The notes under the pieces were generated by a model. The model was not told the origin of the DNA, did not search any database, and saw nothing but the letters and a program-made list of their open reading frames with translations. Shown piece by piece: positions 53,079-63,408 of a stretch of 64,000 nucleotides of DNA. Origin of the DNA: Streptomyces musisoli. GTDB taxonomy: Bacteria > Actinomycetota > Actinomycetes > Streptomycetales > Streptomycetaceae. Location of the stretch: contig NZ_JAERRH010000003.1 in the NCBI RefSeq assembly GCF_016741855.1, forward strand, positions 806,001 to 870,000, read 5' to 3'. Position 1 is the first letter of the stretch. Each line of letters starts with the position of its first letter. A program made the position numbers and the translations under genes.

Positions 53079-53312
53079 GTCCGTCGTCCCGTATCTGCTC
53101 GGAGGTGGTATGAGAGCCTCCACATCTATCAGACCCGGGCATCCCCCACCGCCAGTCCCGCCGGACCGACCCCTTTCCGGGCGACGCCGGGCCGTGCTCC
53201 CCCGGGCCCGCGAAACAAAATTTCCCGAACCCGCGTAATGGCCCCGCCCCTGCCCCCTCTCCCTCGGTACGGGCCCCGTCCGAGCGGCCCCCGCCAGAAG
53301 GGAACGCAGGTC

Positions 53313-53726
53313 ATGCAGCACATCGTGGTGGAACGGGAGCTGGAGCTGAAGCTCGTCCTGTCGCCGGAGCGGCGCGTGCCGGTCCCGGCCCGGCTCGGCT
53401 ACCGCTCCGACGACCCCTATGCCGTCCACATCGCCTTCCACATCAACTCCGAGCACCCCGTCAACTGGACGTTCGCCCGCGAGCTGCTGGTGGAGGGGGT
53501 GTTCCGGCCGTGCGGGCACGGGGATGTGCGGGTGTGGCCGACGAAGGTGGACGGGCGCGGTGTCGTCCTGATGGCGCTGAGTTCACCGGACGGCGACGCA
53601 CTGCTGGAGGCACCGGTCCCGCAGGTGTCGGCCTGGCTGGAGCGGACGCTCACAGCGGTGCCGCCGGGGACGGAGGGCGGGCAGCTGGGCATCGACGACG
53701 CGCTCGACCAGCTGCTCGCCCGGTGA
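53313..53726 (+). CDS. ssgG: SsgA-like sporulation/cell-division protein, SsgG type
   Basis: 137 aa with AAGGGAACGCAGG before the ATG. VERELELKLVLSPERRVPVPARLGYRSDDPYAVHIAFHINSEHPVNWTFARELLVEGVFRPCGHGDVRVWP is the SALP fold. By position next to the FAD-oxidase and RDD genes it matches SsgG (SCO2924 from memory), which guides placement of septa during sporulation. Specific to morphologically complex actinomycetes. Confidence 0.9.
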   Translation: MQHIVVERELELKLVLSPERRVPVPARLGYRSDDPYAVHIAFHINSEHPVNWTFARELLVEGVFRPCGHGDVRVWPTKVDGRGVVLMALSSPDGDALLEAPVPQVSAWLERTLTAVPPGTEGGQLGIDDALDQLLAR

Positions 53727-53734
53727 GCTTCGGG

Positions 53735-55135
53735 TCACAGGAGCTTGCCCGGGTTGAGGATGCCCAGCGGGTCGAAGACCTGCTTCACGGCCCGCTGCAT
53801 CTCCACCCCGACGGGGCCGATCTCCCGGGCCAGCCACTCCTTCTTCAGCACGCCGACGCCGTGTTCGCCGGTGATGGTGCCGCCCAGCTCCAGACCGAGG
53901 GCCATGATCTCGTCGAAGGACTCGCGGGCCCGGCGGGACTCCTCGGGGTCCCGGGCGTCGAAGCAGACGGTGGGGTGGGTGTTGCCGTCGCCGGCGTGTG
54001 CGCAGACGCCGATCGTGAGGTCGTACTTGGCCGCGATCCGTTCGATGCCGTCCAGCATGGCGCCGAGCCGGGAGCGGGGCACGCACACGTCGTCGATCAT
54101 CGTCGTGCCCTTGACCGCCTCCAGCGCGGTCAGCGAGAGCCGCCGGGCCTGGAGCAGCAGCTCGGACTCGGCGGCGTCCTCCGCCGGCACGACCTGTGTG
54201 GCGCCCGCGGCCTCGCACAGGGCGCCGACGGCGGCGAGGTCGGCGGCGGGGTCCGGGGTGTCGAAGGCGGCCAGCAGCAGCGCCTCGGTGGTCTCGGGCA
54301 GCCCCATGTGGGCGAGGTCGTTGACCGCCTTGACGGTCGTACGGTCCATCAGTTCGAGGAGGGACGGGACGTGGCCGCCCGCCATGATGCGGCAGACGGC
54401 GTCGCAGGCGGCGGCCGCGGAGGCGAACTCGGCGGCCAGGACGAGCTGCCGGGGCGGCTTGGGCCGCAGCGCCAGCACCGCCCGGACCACGATGCCGAGG
54501 GAGCCCTCGGAGCCGACGAAGAGTCGGGTGAGGTCGTAGCCCGCGACGCCCTTCGCGGTGCGGCGGCCGGTGGACATCAGACGGCCGTCGGCGAGCACGA
54601 CCTCCAGCCCGAGGACGTACTCGGCGGTGACGCCGTACTTGACGCAGCACAGGCCGCCGGAGGCGGTGCCGATGTTGCCGCCGATGGTGCACATCTCCCA
54701 GCTGGAGGGGTCCGGCGGGTAGTACAGGCCGTGTTCCTCGACCGCACGGGAGAGGGTCGCGTTGACGACGCCGGGTTCGACCACGGCGATCCGGTCGACG
54801 GGGCTGATCTCCAGGATGCGGTCCATCTTGGTGAGGGACAGCACGATGCAGCCGTCGGTGGCGTTGGCGCCGCCGGACAGACCGGTGCGGGCGCCCTGCG
54901 GGACGACGGGGACGCGCAGCTCGGTGGCGATGCGCATGACGTGCTGAACCTGTTCGACGGTGCGCGGCAGGACGACGACGGCGGGGCTGCCCGCCGGGCA
55001 GAAGCTCGCCATGTCGTGGCCGTAGGACGCCGTGACGTCGGGGTCGGTCAGGACGGCCTCGGGCGGCAGGCCGGCCAGGAGCCGGTCGGTGAGGTTGCCC
55101 GTGTGCTCGTCGCGCGGTGCTTCGATGCGGCTCAT
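53735..55135 (-). CDS. FAD-linked oxidase, GlcD/D-lactate dehydrogenase-like
   Basis: 466 aa from ATG 55135. FAD-binding VPVVPQGARTGLSGGANA (about 76-93) and PPDPSSWEMCTIGGNIGTASGGLCCVKYG, and the C-terminal FAD_oxidase domain with CAHAGDGNTHP and GEHGVG, identify glycolate oxidase subunit GlcD and D-lactate dehydrogenases. No GlcE/GlcF partners are adjacent, so a stand-alone D-2-hydroxyacid dehydrogenase is likely. Confidence 0.9.
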   Translation of the reverse strand: MSRIEAPRDEHTGNLTDRLLAGLPPEAVLTDPDVTASYGHDMASFCPAGSPAVVVLPRTVEQVQHVMRIATELRVPVVPQGARTGLSGGANATDGCIVLSLTKMDRILEISPVDRIAVVEPGVVNATLSRAVEEHGLYYPPDPSSWEMCTIGGNIGTASGGLCCVKYGVTAEYVLGLEVVLADGRLMSTGRRTAKGVAGYDLTRLFVGSEGSLGIVVRAVLALRPKPPRQLVLAAEFASAAAACDAVCRIMAGGHVPSLLELMDRTTVKAVNDLAHMGLPETTEALLLAAFDTPDPAADLAAVGALCEAAGATQVVPAEDAAESELLLQARRLSLTALEAVKGTTMIDDVCVPRSRLGAMLDGIERIAAKYDLTIGVCAHAGDGNTHPTVCFDARDPEESRRARESFDEIMALGLELGGTITGEHGVGVLKKEWLAREIGPVGVEMQRAVKQVFDPLGILNPGKLL

Positions 55136-55224
55136 GATCACAGCCTGTCACTCGCGGCCATCGGTGTGAACCCCGACCGTGCCCGGCTTGGGCCACCCGG
55201 ATGTGCTCGTCGTACTGACGCACA

Positions 55225-56691
55225 GTGAGCGCCATGGACAACCGACTGAGCGTGCCGGGTGCGTCCCCGGTCCCCGAGCCGCCACGGCGTTCCCGGCGGG
55301 TGCTGCGGCGGGTGCTGGTCGCCGCGCTGGCGGGCGGGGTCGTGGCCGGCGCGGTGCTGGCGCTGCTGCCGGGGGAGCACCCGGTGGGCGGGCCCCCCGC
55401 CCCGGGCCCGCGGGCACAGGCGCGGACGCAGGCGTTGACGACGGTGACCTACGGGGTGCCGGCCGCGCTGCCCGGTCTGACCGGGCTCATCGGGCGGCAG
55501 GAGGCGCGGGTGCGGGCGCAGCCGCGGGACGCCCGGGCCTGGGCGGTGCTGGGGTCGGCGTACGTGGAGCGGGGGCGCCGGGCGGGCGATGCCGCCGACT
55601 ATCCGCGGGCGGAGCGGGCGCTGCGGACCTCGCTGGAGGTGCGCGGCACGCGGAACTCCGAGGCGCTGGGCGGCCTGGCCGCGCTGGCGCTCGCGCGCCG
55701 GGACTTCCCGGCGGCGAAACGGTACGGCGAGCAGGCGCTGAAGGCGGCGCCGAAGCAGTGGTCGGCGTATCCGCCGCTGATCGACGCGTACACCGGGCTC
55801 GGCGACTACAAGAACGCCCGTTCCACCCTGGACAAGCTGCTGGGGCTGCGCACCGACGCGGCGGCGCGGCCGGCCGTGATGGCGCGGGCGGCGGCGGTGT
55901 ACCGGGACCGGGGCTGGCGCGAGGACGCGGTGGCCCAGCTGACCGACGCGGCGGCCGCGGCCCGCACGCCGGCCGCGCAGGCGGCCTGGCTGGCCGGTGT
56001 CGGGCAGCTGGCCTGGGAGCGCGGGGACCTGCCGGACGCGCTGCGGCACTTCGAGGCCGCGCTGCGGCTCGACCCCGACCAGCGCGTGGCACCGGCCGGG
56101 CGGGCGCGGACGCTGGCCGCGATGGGGCGCACGTCCGAGGCGCTGGCCGTGTACCGGGCCGCCGTCAAGGAGCGGCCGAGGCCCGAGGACCTGCTGGAGC
56201 TGGGTGAGCTGTACGAGTCGCTGGGGCGGACCGAACTCGCCGAGGAGCAGTACGCGCGGCTGAGGACCGCGGTGCGGGGGTCGGTGGCGGGCGGGGTCGA
56301 CGAGGAGCTGCTCATCGGACGGTTCGAGGCGGATCACGGGGACGCGTGGGAGGCCGTGGACCGGCTGCGGGAGGAGTGGCGGCGGCAGCCGGGGATCGAG
56401 GTGGCCGACGCGCTGGGCTGGGCGCTGCACCGGTCCGGCGAGGACCAGGAGGCACTGACCTACGCGACCGTCGCGACGGACAAGGCGAAGGGCGGCGGGG
56501 TGCGCAGCGCGCTGTACGCGTTCCACCTGGGGGTGATCGAGGGGGAGCTGGAGCGGTACGGCCCCGCGCGGCGGCATCTTCAGGAGGCGCTGCGGATCAA
56601 TCCCTACTTCTCCCCGCTGCGGGTGCCGGTGGCGCGGGAGGCGCTCCAAGAGCTGGGCGACGTCCCCAACGAGCCGCCGCCCAGCGAATAG
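55225..56691 (+). CDS. TPR-repeat protein with N-terminal membrane anchor
   Basis: 488 aa from GTG 55225; TACTGA is 6 nt upstream and there is no ribosome site, so leaderless (ATG 55234 is the alternative). One membrane helix (about 29-47) then extracellular or periplasm-side TPR repeats: ARAWAVLGSAYVERGRRAGD, SEALGGLAALALARRDFPAAKRYGEQALK, WLAGVGQLAWERGDLPDALRHFEAALRLDP and others through residue ~480. A scaffold for protein binding; partner unknown. Confidence 0.85.
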   Translation: MSAMDNRLSVPGASPVPEPPRRSRRVLRRVLVAALAGGVVAGAVLALLPGEHPVGGPPAPGPRAQARTQALTTVTYGVPAALPGLTGLIGRQEARVRAQPRDARAWAVLGSAYVERGRRAGDAADYPRAERALRTSLEVRGTRNSEALGGLAALALARRDFPAAKRYGEQALKAAPKQWSAYPPLIDAYTGLGDYKNARSTLDKLLGLRTDAAARPAVMARAAAVYRDRGWREDAVAQLTDAAAAARTPAAQAAWLAGVGQLAWERGDLPDALRHFEAALRLDPDQRVAPAGRARTLAAMGRTSEALAVYRAAVKERPRPEDLLELGELYESLGRTELAEEQYARLRTAVRGSVAGGVDEELLIGRFEADHGDAWEAVDRLREEWRRQPGIEVADALGWALHRSGEDQEALTYATVATDKAKGGGVRSALYAFHLGVIEGELERYGPARRHLQEALRINPYFSPLRVPVAREALQELGDVPNEPPPSE

Positions 56692-56700
56692 GGCCTGCCG

Positions 56701-57919
<1,219 letters not shown>

Positions 57920-57971
57920 TACGACCGCGTTGGCAGTCTTTCTGTACAGGATGACCATCTCAGGGGGTCCC

Positions 57972-58451
57972 GTGGCGATCGATCATCTGGACGGGCGCAT
58001 CATCGTGCTGCTGGCCGAGGAACCGCGCATCGGGGTGCTGGAGATGTCCCGGCGGCTGGGCGTGGCGCGGGGCACCGTGCAGGCGCGGCTCGACCGGCTT
58101 CAGTCGAACGGAGTCATCCGCGGATTCGGGCCGCAGGTGGATCCGGCGGCGCTCGGCTACCCGGTCACCGCGTTCGCCACCCTTCAGATCCGGCAGGGCC
58201 AAGGTGCGGATGTGCGGGCGTACTTGGCGACCGTGCCGGAGGTGCTGGAGCTGCTGACCACCACCGGCAGCGGGGACATGCTGTGCCGGCTGGTGGCCCG
58301 CTCGAACGCCGATCTTCAACGGGTGATCGACCGGGTCGTCGGTTTTGACGGCATCGTCCGGGCCTCCACGGCGATCGTCATGGAGAACCCCGTTCCGCTG
58401 CGGATCATCCCGCTGGTGGAGCAGGCGGCCCGGGACAGGGAAGAGACCTGA
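57972..58451 (+). CDS. AsnC/Lrp-family transcriptional regulator
   Basis: 159 aa from GTG 57972 (GGGGG upstream); in-frame ATGs at 57951 and 57930 are possible. Helix-turn-helix about 22-43 (MSRRLGVARGTVQARLDRLQSNGVIRGFGPQVDP), RAM ligand domain about 60-150. Divergent from hppD, so likely senses tyrosine-related amino acid or homogentisate. Target inferred from position. Confidence 0.9.
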   Translation: MAIDHLDGRIIVLLAEEPRIGVLEMSRRLGVARGTVQARLDRLQSNGVIRGFGPQVDPAALGYPVTAFATLQIRQGQGADVRAYLATVPEVLELLTTTGSGDMLCRLVARSNADLQRVIDRVVGFDGIVRASTAIVMENPVPLRIIPLVEQAARDREET

Positions 58452-58560
58452 CCGACCCGGGACCCGTGACCCGCAGGCCGGACGTCCGTCCGGACCGGCC
58501 CGGCATGATCCGGACGAGAGGATCTTTCGTCCGGATCCGGCCTGGGCCGAACGAGAGGCG

Positions 58561-59352
58561 CTAGCAGCTCGGGACCGGGCCCTTCCCCTTCTCCAGTGCC
58601 ACCAGGGAGTCGACCGCGCTGTCGAGCGTGGTCACGGGAACGAGCCGCAGGCCCTTGGGCAGTTCCGACTCGGCGTCGGCGCACTCCGCCTTCGGGACCA
58701 GGAAGACCGTGGCCCCGTCCCGGCGTGCGGCCTGCGTCTTCAGGGCCACCCCGCCGACCGCGCCGACCTTGCCGGACGCGTCGATCGTGCCCGTGCCGGC
58801 GATGGTGCGGCCGCCCGTGAGGTCGCCGCCGCTGCCGTCGCCGTCCAGCTTGTCGATGATGCCCAGGCTGAACAGCAGGCCCGCGCTGGGCCCGCCCACG
58901 TCGGCGAGCTCCAGCGAGACCTTGACCTTGTCGGCGTTCAGCCCGAGGTACTTCAGCGCCGCCTGGGTCGCCGCGTCCTGGGACTCCTGCATCTGCGCCA
59001 GGTTGTGCTCCTCGATCTCCTTGACGGTGTCCCCGCTCGGGTAGACCGCGTCGCGCGGCATGACGGCCCGGTCGGTGCGGAACCAGTTGTCGAACACGTC
59101 ACCGAGGGAGACCTTGGTCTCCGGGCCGGTCACCACGATCGTGGTCATCCGCAGCTGCCCGCTGGTCTTCCGGGTCGCCGCGCCGGAGACGCTGATCACC
59201 GGGGTGCCCTGGTTCTCGCCGAGCACGTTCGCCGTCGTGCCGGGCTGCGCGAGCGAGAACGGCAGCGGTGCGAACGCCGCCGTGGCGAGCAGGGCCACGA
59301 CGGGCAGCGCGCAGACGGCGAGGGCCTGGGGGCGCGTGAGACGTGAGAGCAC
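58561..59352 (-). CDS. YlbL/PDZ-S16 Lon-like secreted serine protease
   Basis: 263 aa from GTG 59352. Signal anchor about 9-33. The S16 fold has catalytic S156 in DVGGPSAGLLFSL and K205 in GAVGGVALKTQAAR. The middle region (about 65-120) is PDZ-like but short. Located outside the membrane, it probably cleaves envelope proteins as B. subtilis YlbL does. TTAGAT 7 nt upstream of the GTG suggests a leaderless message. Confidence 0.88.
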   Translation of the reverse strand: MLSRLTRPQALAVCALPVVALLATAAFAPLPFSLAQPGTTANVLGENQGTPVISVSGAATRKTSGQLRMTTIVVTGPETKVSLGDVFDNWFRTDRAVMPRDAVYPSGDTVKEIEEHNLAQMQESQDAATQAALKYLGLNADKVKVSLELADVGGPSAGLLFSLGIIDKLDGDGSGGDLTGGRTIAGTGTIDASGKVGAVGGVALKTQAARRDGATVFLVPKAECADAESELPKGLRLVPVTTLDSAVDSLVALEKGKGPVPSC

Positions 59353-59361
59353 GGAGCCAAT

Positions 59362-60504
59362 CTAACCCGGGGTCTTCGCCCGGCCACCGGCCCCTCGGCG
59401 GGCGTAGAGGTCACCGCGCCGCCTGGTGAACCGGCGCAGGGCGTCCGGCAGGGGCTCGACACCGATGCCGGGGCCGGCCGGCACCGGCAGATGACCGTCC
59501 TGGAGGACGAACGGCTCGGTGATGTCCTCCGCGAAGTACCGGCTGGACGCCGAGGTGTCGCCGGGCAGGGTGAAGCCGGGCAGCGCCGCCAGGGCGAGGT
59601 TCGGCGCGCGGCCGATGCCGGTCTCCAGCATGCCGCCGCACCACACCGGTACCCCGTGCGCGTGGGCCACGTCGTGCACCCGGCGGGCCTCGAGGTAGCC
59701 GCCGACCCGCGCGGGCTTGACGTTCACCACCCGGCAGGCGTCCAGGGCGATCGCGGACGCGGTGTCGCGGGCGTGGTGCAGGGACTCGTCCAGGCAGACG
59801 GGCGTGGCAAGGCGCCGCTGGAGCCTGGCGTGGGCGTGCAGGTTGTTCTCCTCCAGCGGTTCCTCGATCAGCAGCAGCCCGAACGCGTCCAGCCGCCGCA
59901 GGTGGTCGGCGTCGGCGAGGGTGTAGGCGGTGTTGGCGTCGACCTGGAGGGGCAGGTCGTCGCCGAAGCGCTCGCGGACCGCCCGGACCGGCTCGACGTC
60001 CCAGCCGGGCTCGATCTTCAGCTTGATGCGCACGTACCCCTCGGCGAGGTGCCGCCCGACGTCGTCCAGCAGTTCGGGGACCGAGTCCCGGATGCCGACG
60101 GAGACCCCGGCGGGCACCCGGTCCCGTACCGCGCCCAGGTAGGTCGCGAGCGGCATGCCGTGGGTGCGCAGCTCGGCGTCGAGCACGGCGGTCTCCAGGA
60201 CCGCCTTGGCCAGCTCGTGGCCTTTCACCTTCGCCATGACCGGGGCCAGCGCGGCCGTGGTGAGGTGCGGGAGCGCGGCCACGCGGGGCAGCAGGAAGTC
60301 GCGCAGCACGATCTCGGCTCCGGCGACGAACTCCGAGCAGTACAGCGGCTCGGGGTCGGCGGCGAACTCCGACCAGCCCTCGGCGGTGTCGGTGACCAAG
60401 CGCAGCAGGAAGGTGTCCTTCGCCGTCATCGTCCCGAAGGAGGTACGGAACGGGCTGACCAGCGGGATCGCCACGTGCACGATCTCGACGCGTTCGAGCC
60501 TCAT
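59362..60504 (-). CDS. Enolase-superfamily N-acylamino-acid racemase / OSBS-like
   Basis: 380 aa. K161 and K163 in RIKLKIEPGWD, metal ligands D189 (VDANTAY), E214 (IEEPL) and D239 (CLDES), and K263 (VNVKPARVGG) are the complete catalytic set of the OSBS/N-succinylamino-acid racemase branch. Streptomyces makes menaquinone by the futalosine route, so racemase activity is more likely than OSBS. The start overlaps the upstream GNAT stop by 4 nt (ATGA). Confidence 0.88.
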   Translation of the reverse strand: MRLERVEIVHVAIPLVSPFRTSFGTMTAKDTFLLRLVTDTAEGWSEFAADPEPLYCSEFVAGAEIVLRDFLLPRVAALPHLTTAALAPVMAKVKGHELAKAVLETAVLDAELRTHGMPLATYLGAVRDRVPAGVSVGIRDSVPELLDDVGRHLAEGYVRIKLKIEPGWDVEPVRAVRERFGDDLPLQVDANTAYTLADADHLRRLDAFGLLLIEEPLEENNLHAHARLQRRLATPVCLDESLHHARDTASAIALDACRVVNVKPARVGGYLEARRVHDVAHAHGVPVWCGGMLETGIGRAPNLALAALPGFTLPGDTSASSRYFAEDITEPFVLQDGHLPVPAGPGIGVEPLPDALRRFTRRRGDLYARRGAGGRAKTPG

Positions 60505-61403
60505 GCCGCGGCCCCCTCGGGGGCGTCGCCGCTCGGGCGGGTCCGGGGGTCGGGACGGGTGAGGGTGTACCAGCCGTCGCGGGACATCCCGGTGGCCCGG
60601 AACCCCTCCGCGAAGGCCTCCAGGAACACCTCGCGCACGGCGTGCCGCCAGCGCAGCGCGAGCGCCGGGTCGGCGGCGCGCAGCGTCACGACGTCCTCGG
60701 GCACCCGGCACCGGATGTGCCGGTCGTCGCGGCGGACGAGCGGACCGCCGTCGGGCGCCGTCCGGACCACGGGCGCGGCGTGCCCGCCCTCGCCCCCACC
60801 GTCGGGCGCCGTCCCGACCACAGGCGCGTCACCCCCGCCCTCGCCCCCACCGTCGGACGCCGTCCGGATCACGGGTGTGGCGTGCCCGCCGTCGGGCGCG
60901 ACGGCCGGCGCCGTCAGGTCCCAGGTCACCGTGAGCCGGTCGCTCTCGTCGCCGCCGTTCAGGCCGTCCGTCATGGGGCCGTAGAAGTCGACCAGGTACT
61001 CGGTGCCGACGGCACCCAGCTTGACCAGGTTGAAGCGGGCGTTGCGGCCGGCCAGCGGGTCGAAGGTCCAGCGCATGGTGCGGGCACCGCGGGCGACGGC
61101 CCAGTCGCGCTGGGCCTGCTTCAGGGTGGGGCCGAGGCCCCGGTCGGCGGCGGCCACCAGCGAGTACGTGCTCCGCTCCGGGCCGAGGACGGCGACGGAC
61201 GCGCCGGCTAGCCGCTGCCCGGCGTACACCGCGTGCACCGCGCCGCCGGCGTGCACCAGGCTGTGCAGGACCTCGGCCGGGTAGGGCGGGGCGGTGCGGG
61301 GCGTCCGCCAGACGTCGCCGAGGTGGTCGGCGACGGCCGCGAACCCGGCGACGTCGTGGACGGTACGGACGGTGGCCTCGGGAGTCGTCGTTCCTGCGGT
61401 CAT
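60501..61403 (-). CDS. GNAT-family N-acyltransferase partner
   Basis: 300 aa. GNAT fold: VHAVYAGQRLAGASVAVLGPE, RSTYSLVAAADRGLGPTLKQAQRDWAVARGARTMRWTFDPLAGRNARFNLVKLGA matches proteins annotated as GNAT partners of NSAR-type racemases. An in-frame insertion of three to four 17-18 residue repeats (APVVRTAPDGGGEGG) lies around 180-230. It is translationally coupled to the racemase. It may acylate D-amino acids. No CoA ligand specificity can be read. Confidence 0.8.
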   Translation of the reverse strand: MTAGTTTPEATVRTVHDVAGFAAVADHLGDVWRTPRTAPPYPAEVLHSLVHAGGAVHAVYAGQRLAGASVAVLGPERSTYSLVAAADRGLGPTLKQAQRDWAVARGARTMRWTFDPLAGRNARFNLVKLGAVGTEYLVDFYGPMTDGLNGGDESDRLTVTWDLTAPAVAPDGGHATPVIRTASDGGGEGGGDAPVVGTAPDGGGEGGHAAPVVRTAPDGGPLVRRDDRHIRCRVPEDVVTLRAADPALALRWRHAVREVFLEAFAEGFRATGMSRDGWYTLTRPDPRTRPSGDAPEGAAA

Positions 61404-61437
61404 GGCACGAGTCTCGGCGGAACCGCAGGTCCGCGTG

Positions 61438-61467
61438 TTGTGCGACCGGCCAATACGTGCGTAGGTT
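61438..61467 (+). promoter_or_regulatory. Candidate pucR promoter
   Basis: TTGTGC (61438-61443), an 18-nt spacer and TAGGTT (61462-61467) lie 23 nt before the PucR start. The -10 is good, the -35 only partial. Confidence 0.4.
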
Positions 61468-61490
61468 CGTACGCCTGCCTGGGGACCCTC

Positions 61491-63146
61491 ATGGACGCCT
61501 GCACCCTCGGTGACCTGCTGGACGTCGTCGGCGGGCCGGCGCTGCGCCTGCACACCGCCCCCGCCGGCCTCGGGATCCCGGTCACCGAGGCCGTGCTCCA
61601 CGACGGCCGCGTGCCGCTCGCCCGGCTGCCCGGCGCGCTGCTGCTGGCGGTCGGGGTCCGGGCGGCGGACGCCGGGCCCCTGCTCGCGGCGGCGGCGGAC
61701 GCCGGGCTGTCCGGGGTGGTGGTGCGCGGCGCGGACGGGCCGGTCGCGGCGGCGCAGGCGCACGGTGTGGCCCTGCTGTCGGTCGCCGAGGACGCGGCCT
61801 GGCACCGGGTCCACCTGCTGCTGGCGTCGGCCGTCGCGGCCGAGCCCGCCGCCCCGGCCGACACCGGGCTCGGCGACCTGTTCGCGCTGGCCGACGCGAT
61901 CGCGACGGCGACCGGCGGGGCGACCACCGTCGAGGATCCGCGCCAGCGCGTCCTCGCCTACTCCACCGTCCCCGGCCAGCCCGTGGACGAGGACCGCCGG
62001 CAGGGCATCCTCGGCCGGCAGGTGCCGGCGGGCGCGCAGAACACCGAGCAGTACCGGCGGCTGTTCTCCGCCGGCCGGCCGCTGCGGCTGCCCGCGCTGT
62101 CCGACGCGGACCTGCCGCGGCTGGCGATGCCGGTACGGGCCGGCGGGGAGACGCTCGGCTCGGTGTGGGTGGTCGACGACGGCTCGCTCGCGCCGGACGC
62201 CGAGGACACCCTCGTCCAGGGAGCCTCCACCGCGGCGCTGCTCCTGCTGCGCGCGCGGGCGGCCCGGGAACTGGCCCGGCATCGGAGCGGCGACCTGCTG
62301 CGCCGGCTGCTGGACGGCACGGCGGCCGATCCGGCGACCGCCGCCGCCCGGCTGGGCGTCGACGGCCCGTCCCGGGTGGCGGCCTTCGTCCTGGACTCCG
62401 CGGCGAGCGTCCCGGACGCCGAGCGCACCGCGCTGCGCCTGCTGGACGTCGTACGCCTGCAGTGCGAGGCCCGCTACGGCCGGCAGGCGTGCGTGCTGCT
62501 GGACGGGGTGGTGTACGCGGTGCTGCCCGGCCCCGGCGAGCGGCACCGGCGGCTCGCCGAGGACATCGTGGCGCGGGCCGGGCGGGCGCTGCGGGTGCCG
62601 GTGCGGGCCGCGCTGGGCGAGCTGGTGCCGGGCGGTGACGGGCTCACGGACTCGCGGGCGGACGCGGATCTGGTGCTGCGGGTGCTGGACGCGGATCTCC
62701 CGGTGGCCGCGGTGGACGAGGTGCGGGCCCGGGTGACACTGCTGCGGCTGGCCGAGGTGATGGCCGGGCGGCGGGAGCTGAGCGCGGGCGGGTGGCGGCG
62801 GGTGCTGGCGTACGACGCCGGTCACGGCACCGAGTACGCGCGCACGCTGGTCTGCTGGTTCGACGCGGGCTGCGACATGGCGGGCGCGGCGAGTCTGCTG
62901 GGCGTGCACCCCAACACCTGCCGCTACCGGCTGCGGCAGCTCCAGCAGCACACCGGCGTCAACCTGACCGACCCGGACGAACGCCTGACGCTGTGGCTAC
63001 ACCTACGCACCCTGGCCGGCCTGGGCCCGGGCCCCCAGGTCCGCCGATCCAGCCCGCCCGCACCTGTGGACCCGGCCGGCCCGGGCTCGGGTTCGCAGGC
63101 CCGCCGACCCAGCCCGGCCACACCCACAGGAACCCTCCCGACCTGA
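61491..63146 (+). CDS. PucR-family transcriptional regulator
   Basis: 551 aa. N-terminal PucR sensor domain (about 5-120, GDLLDVVGGPALRLHTAPAGLGIPVTEAVLHD), GGDEF-like central region and C-terminal PucR helix-turn-helix (EYARTLVCWFDAGCDMAGAASLLGVHPNTCRYRLRQLQQHTGVNL, about 450-500). Divergent from the GNAT-racemase operon, so it probably regulates it. The last ~35 codons fall inside a 122-bp tandem duplication that includes the stop. Confidence 0.9.
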   Translation: MDACTLGDLLDVVGGPALRLHTAPAGLGIPVTEAVLHDGRVPLARLPGALLLAVGVRAADAGPLLAAAADAGLSGVVVRGADGPVAAAQAHGVALLSVAEDAAWHRVHLLLASAVAAEPAAPADTGLGDLFALADAIATATGGATTVEDPRQRVLAYSTVPGQPVDEDRRQGILGRQVPAGAQNTEQYRRLFSAGRPLRLPALSDADLPRLAMPVRAGGETLGSVWVVDDGSLAPDAEDTLVQGASTAALLLLRARAARELARHRSGDLLRRLLDGTAADPATAAARLGVDGPSRVAAFVLDSAASVPDAERTALRLLDVVRLQCEARYGRQACVLLDGVVYAVLPGPGERHRRLAEDIVARAGRALRVPVRAALGELVPGGDGLTDSRADADLVLRVLDADLPVAAVDEVRARVTLLRLAEVMAGRRELSAGGWRRVLAYDAGHGTEYARTLVCWFDAGCDMAGAASLLGVHPNTCRYRLRQLQQHTGVNLTDPDERLTLWLHLRTLAGLGPGPQVRRSSPPAPVDPAGPGSGSQARRPSPATPTGTLPT

Positions 63147-63408
63147 GCCCCGAACCACAGGCCCACCGATCCAGCCCGCCCACACCTGTGGACCCGGCCG
63201 GCCCGGGCTCGGGTTCGCAGGCCCGCCGACCCAGCCCGGCCACACCCACAGGAACCCTCCCGACCTGAGCCCCGAACCACAGGCCCACCGATCCAGCCCG
63301 CGCACACCTGTGGACCCGGCCTGGGCCCGGGCCCCCAGGCCCGCAGACCCAGCCCGCCCACACCTGTGGACCCGGCCGGCCCGGGCTTGGGTTCGCAGGC
63401 CGGCTGGT
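63044..63408. repeat. 122-bp tandem duplication spanning the pucR stop codon
   Basis: The unit starting CCGATCCAGCCCGCCC at 63044 recurs almost exactly at 63166 and again, diverged, at 63288. The first copy includes the pucR stop (63144-63146) and the second the same TGA at 63266-63268. The array fills the gap up to the IclR gene. Unit length is not a multiple of three. Confidence 0.92.

Noticed and set aside
59362..60504. menC of the classical menaquinone pathway
   Set aside because: No men genes nearby, and Streptomyces uses the futalosine pathway; the GNAT partner points to racemase function.
63044..63408. CRISPR-like or integron-like array
   Set aside because: Tandem 122-bp copies overlap a coding end and have no variable spacers or attC-like structures.
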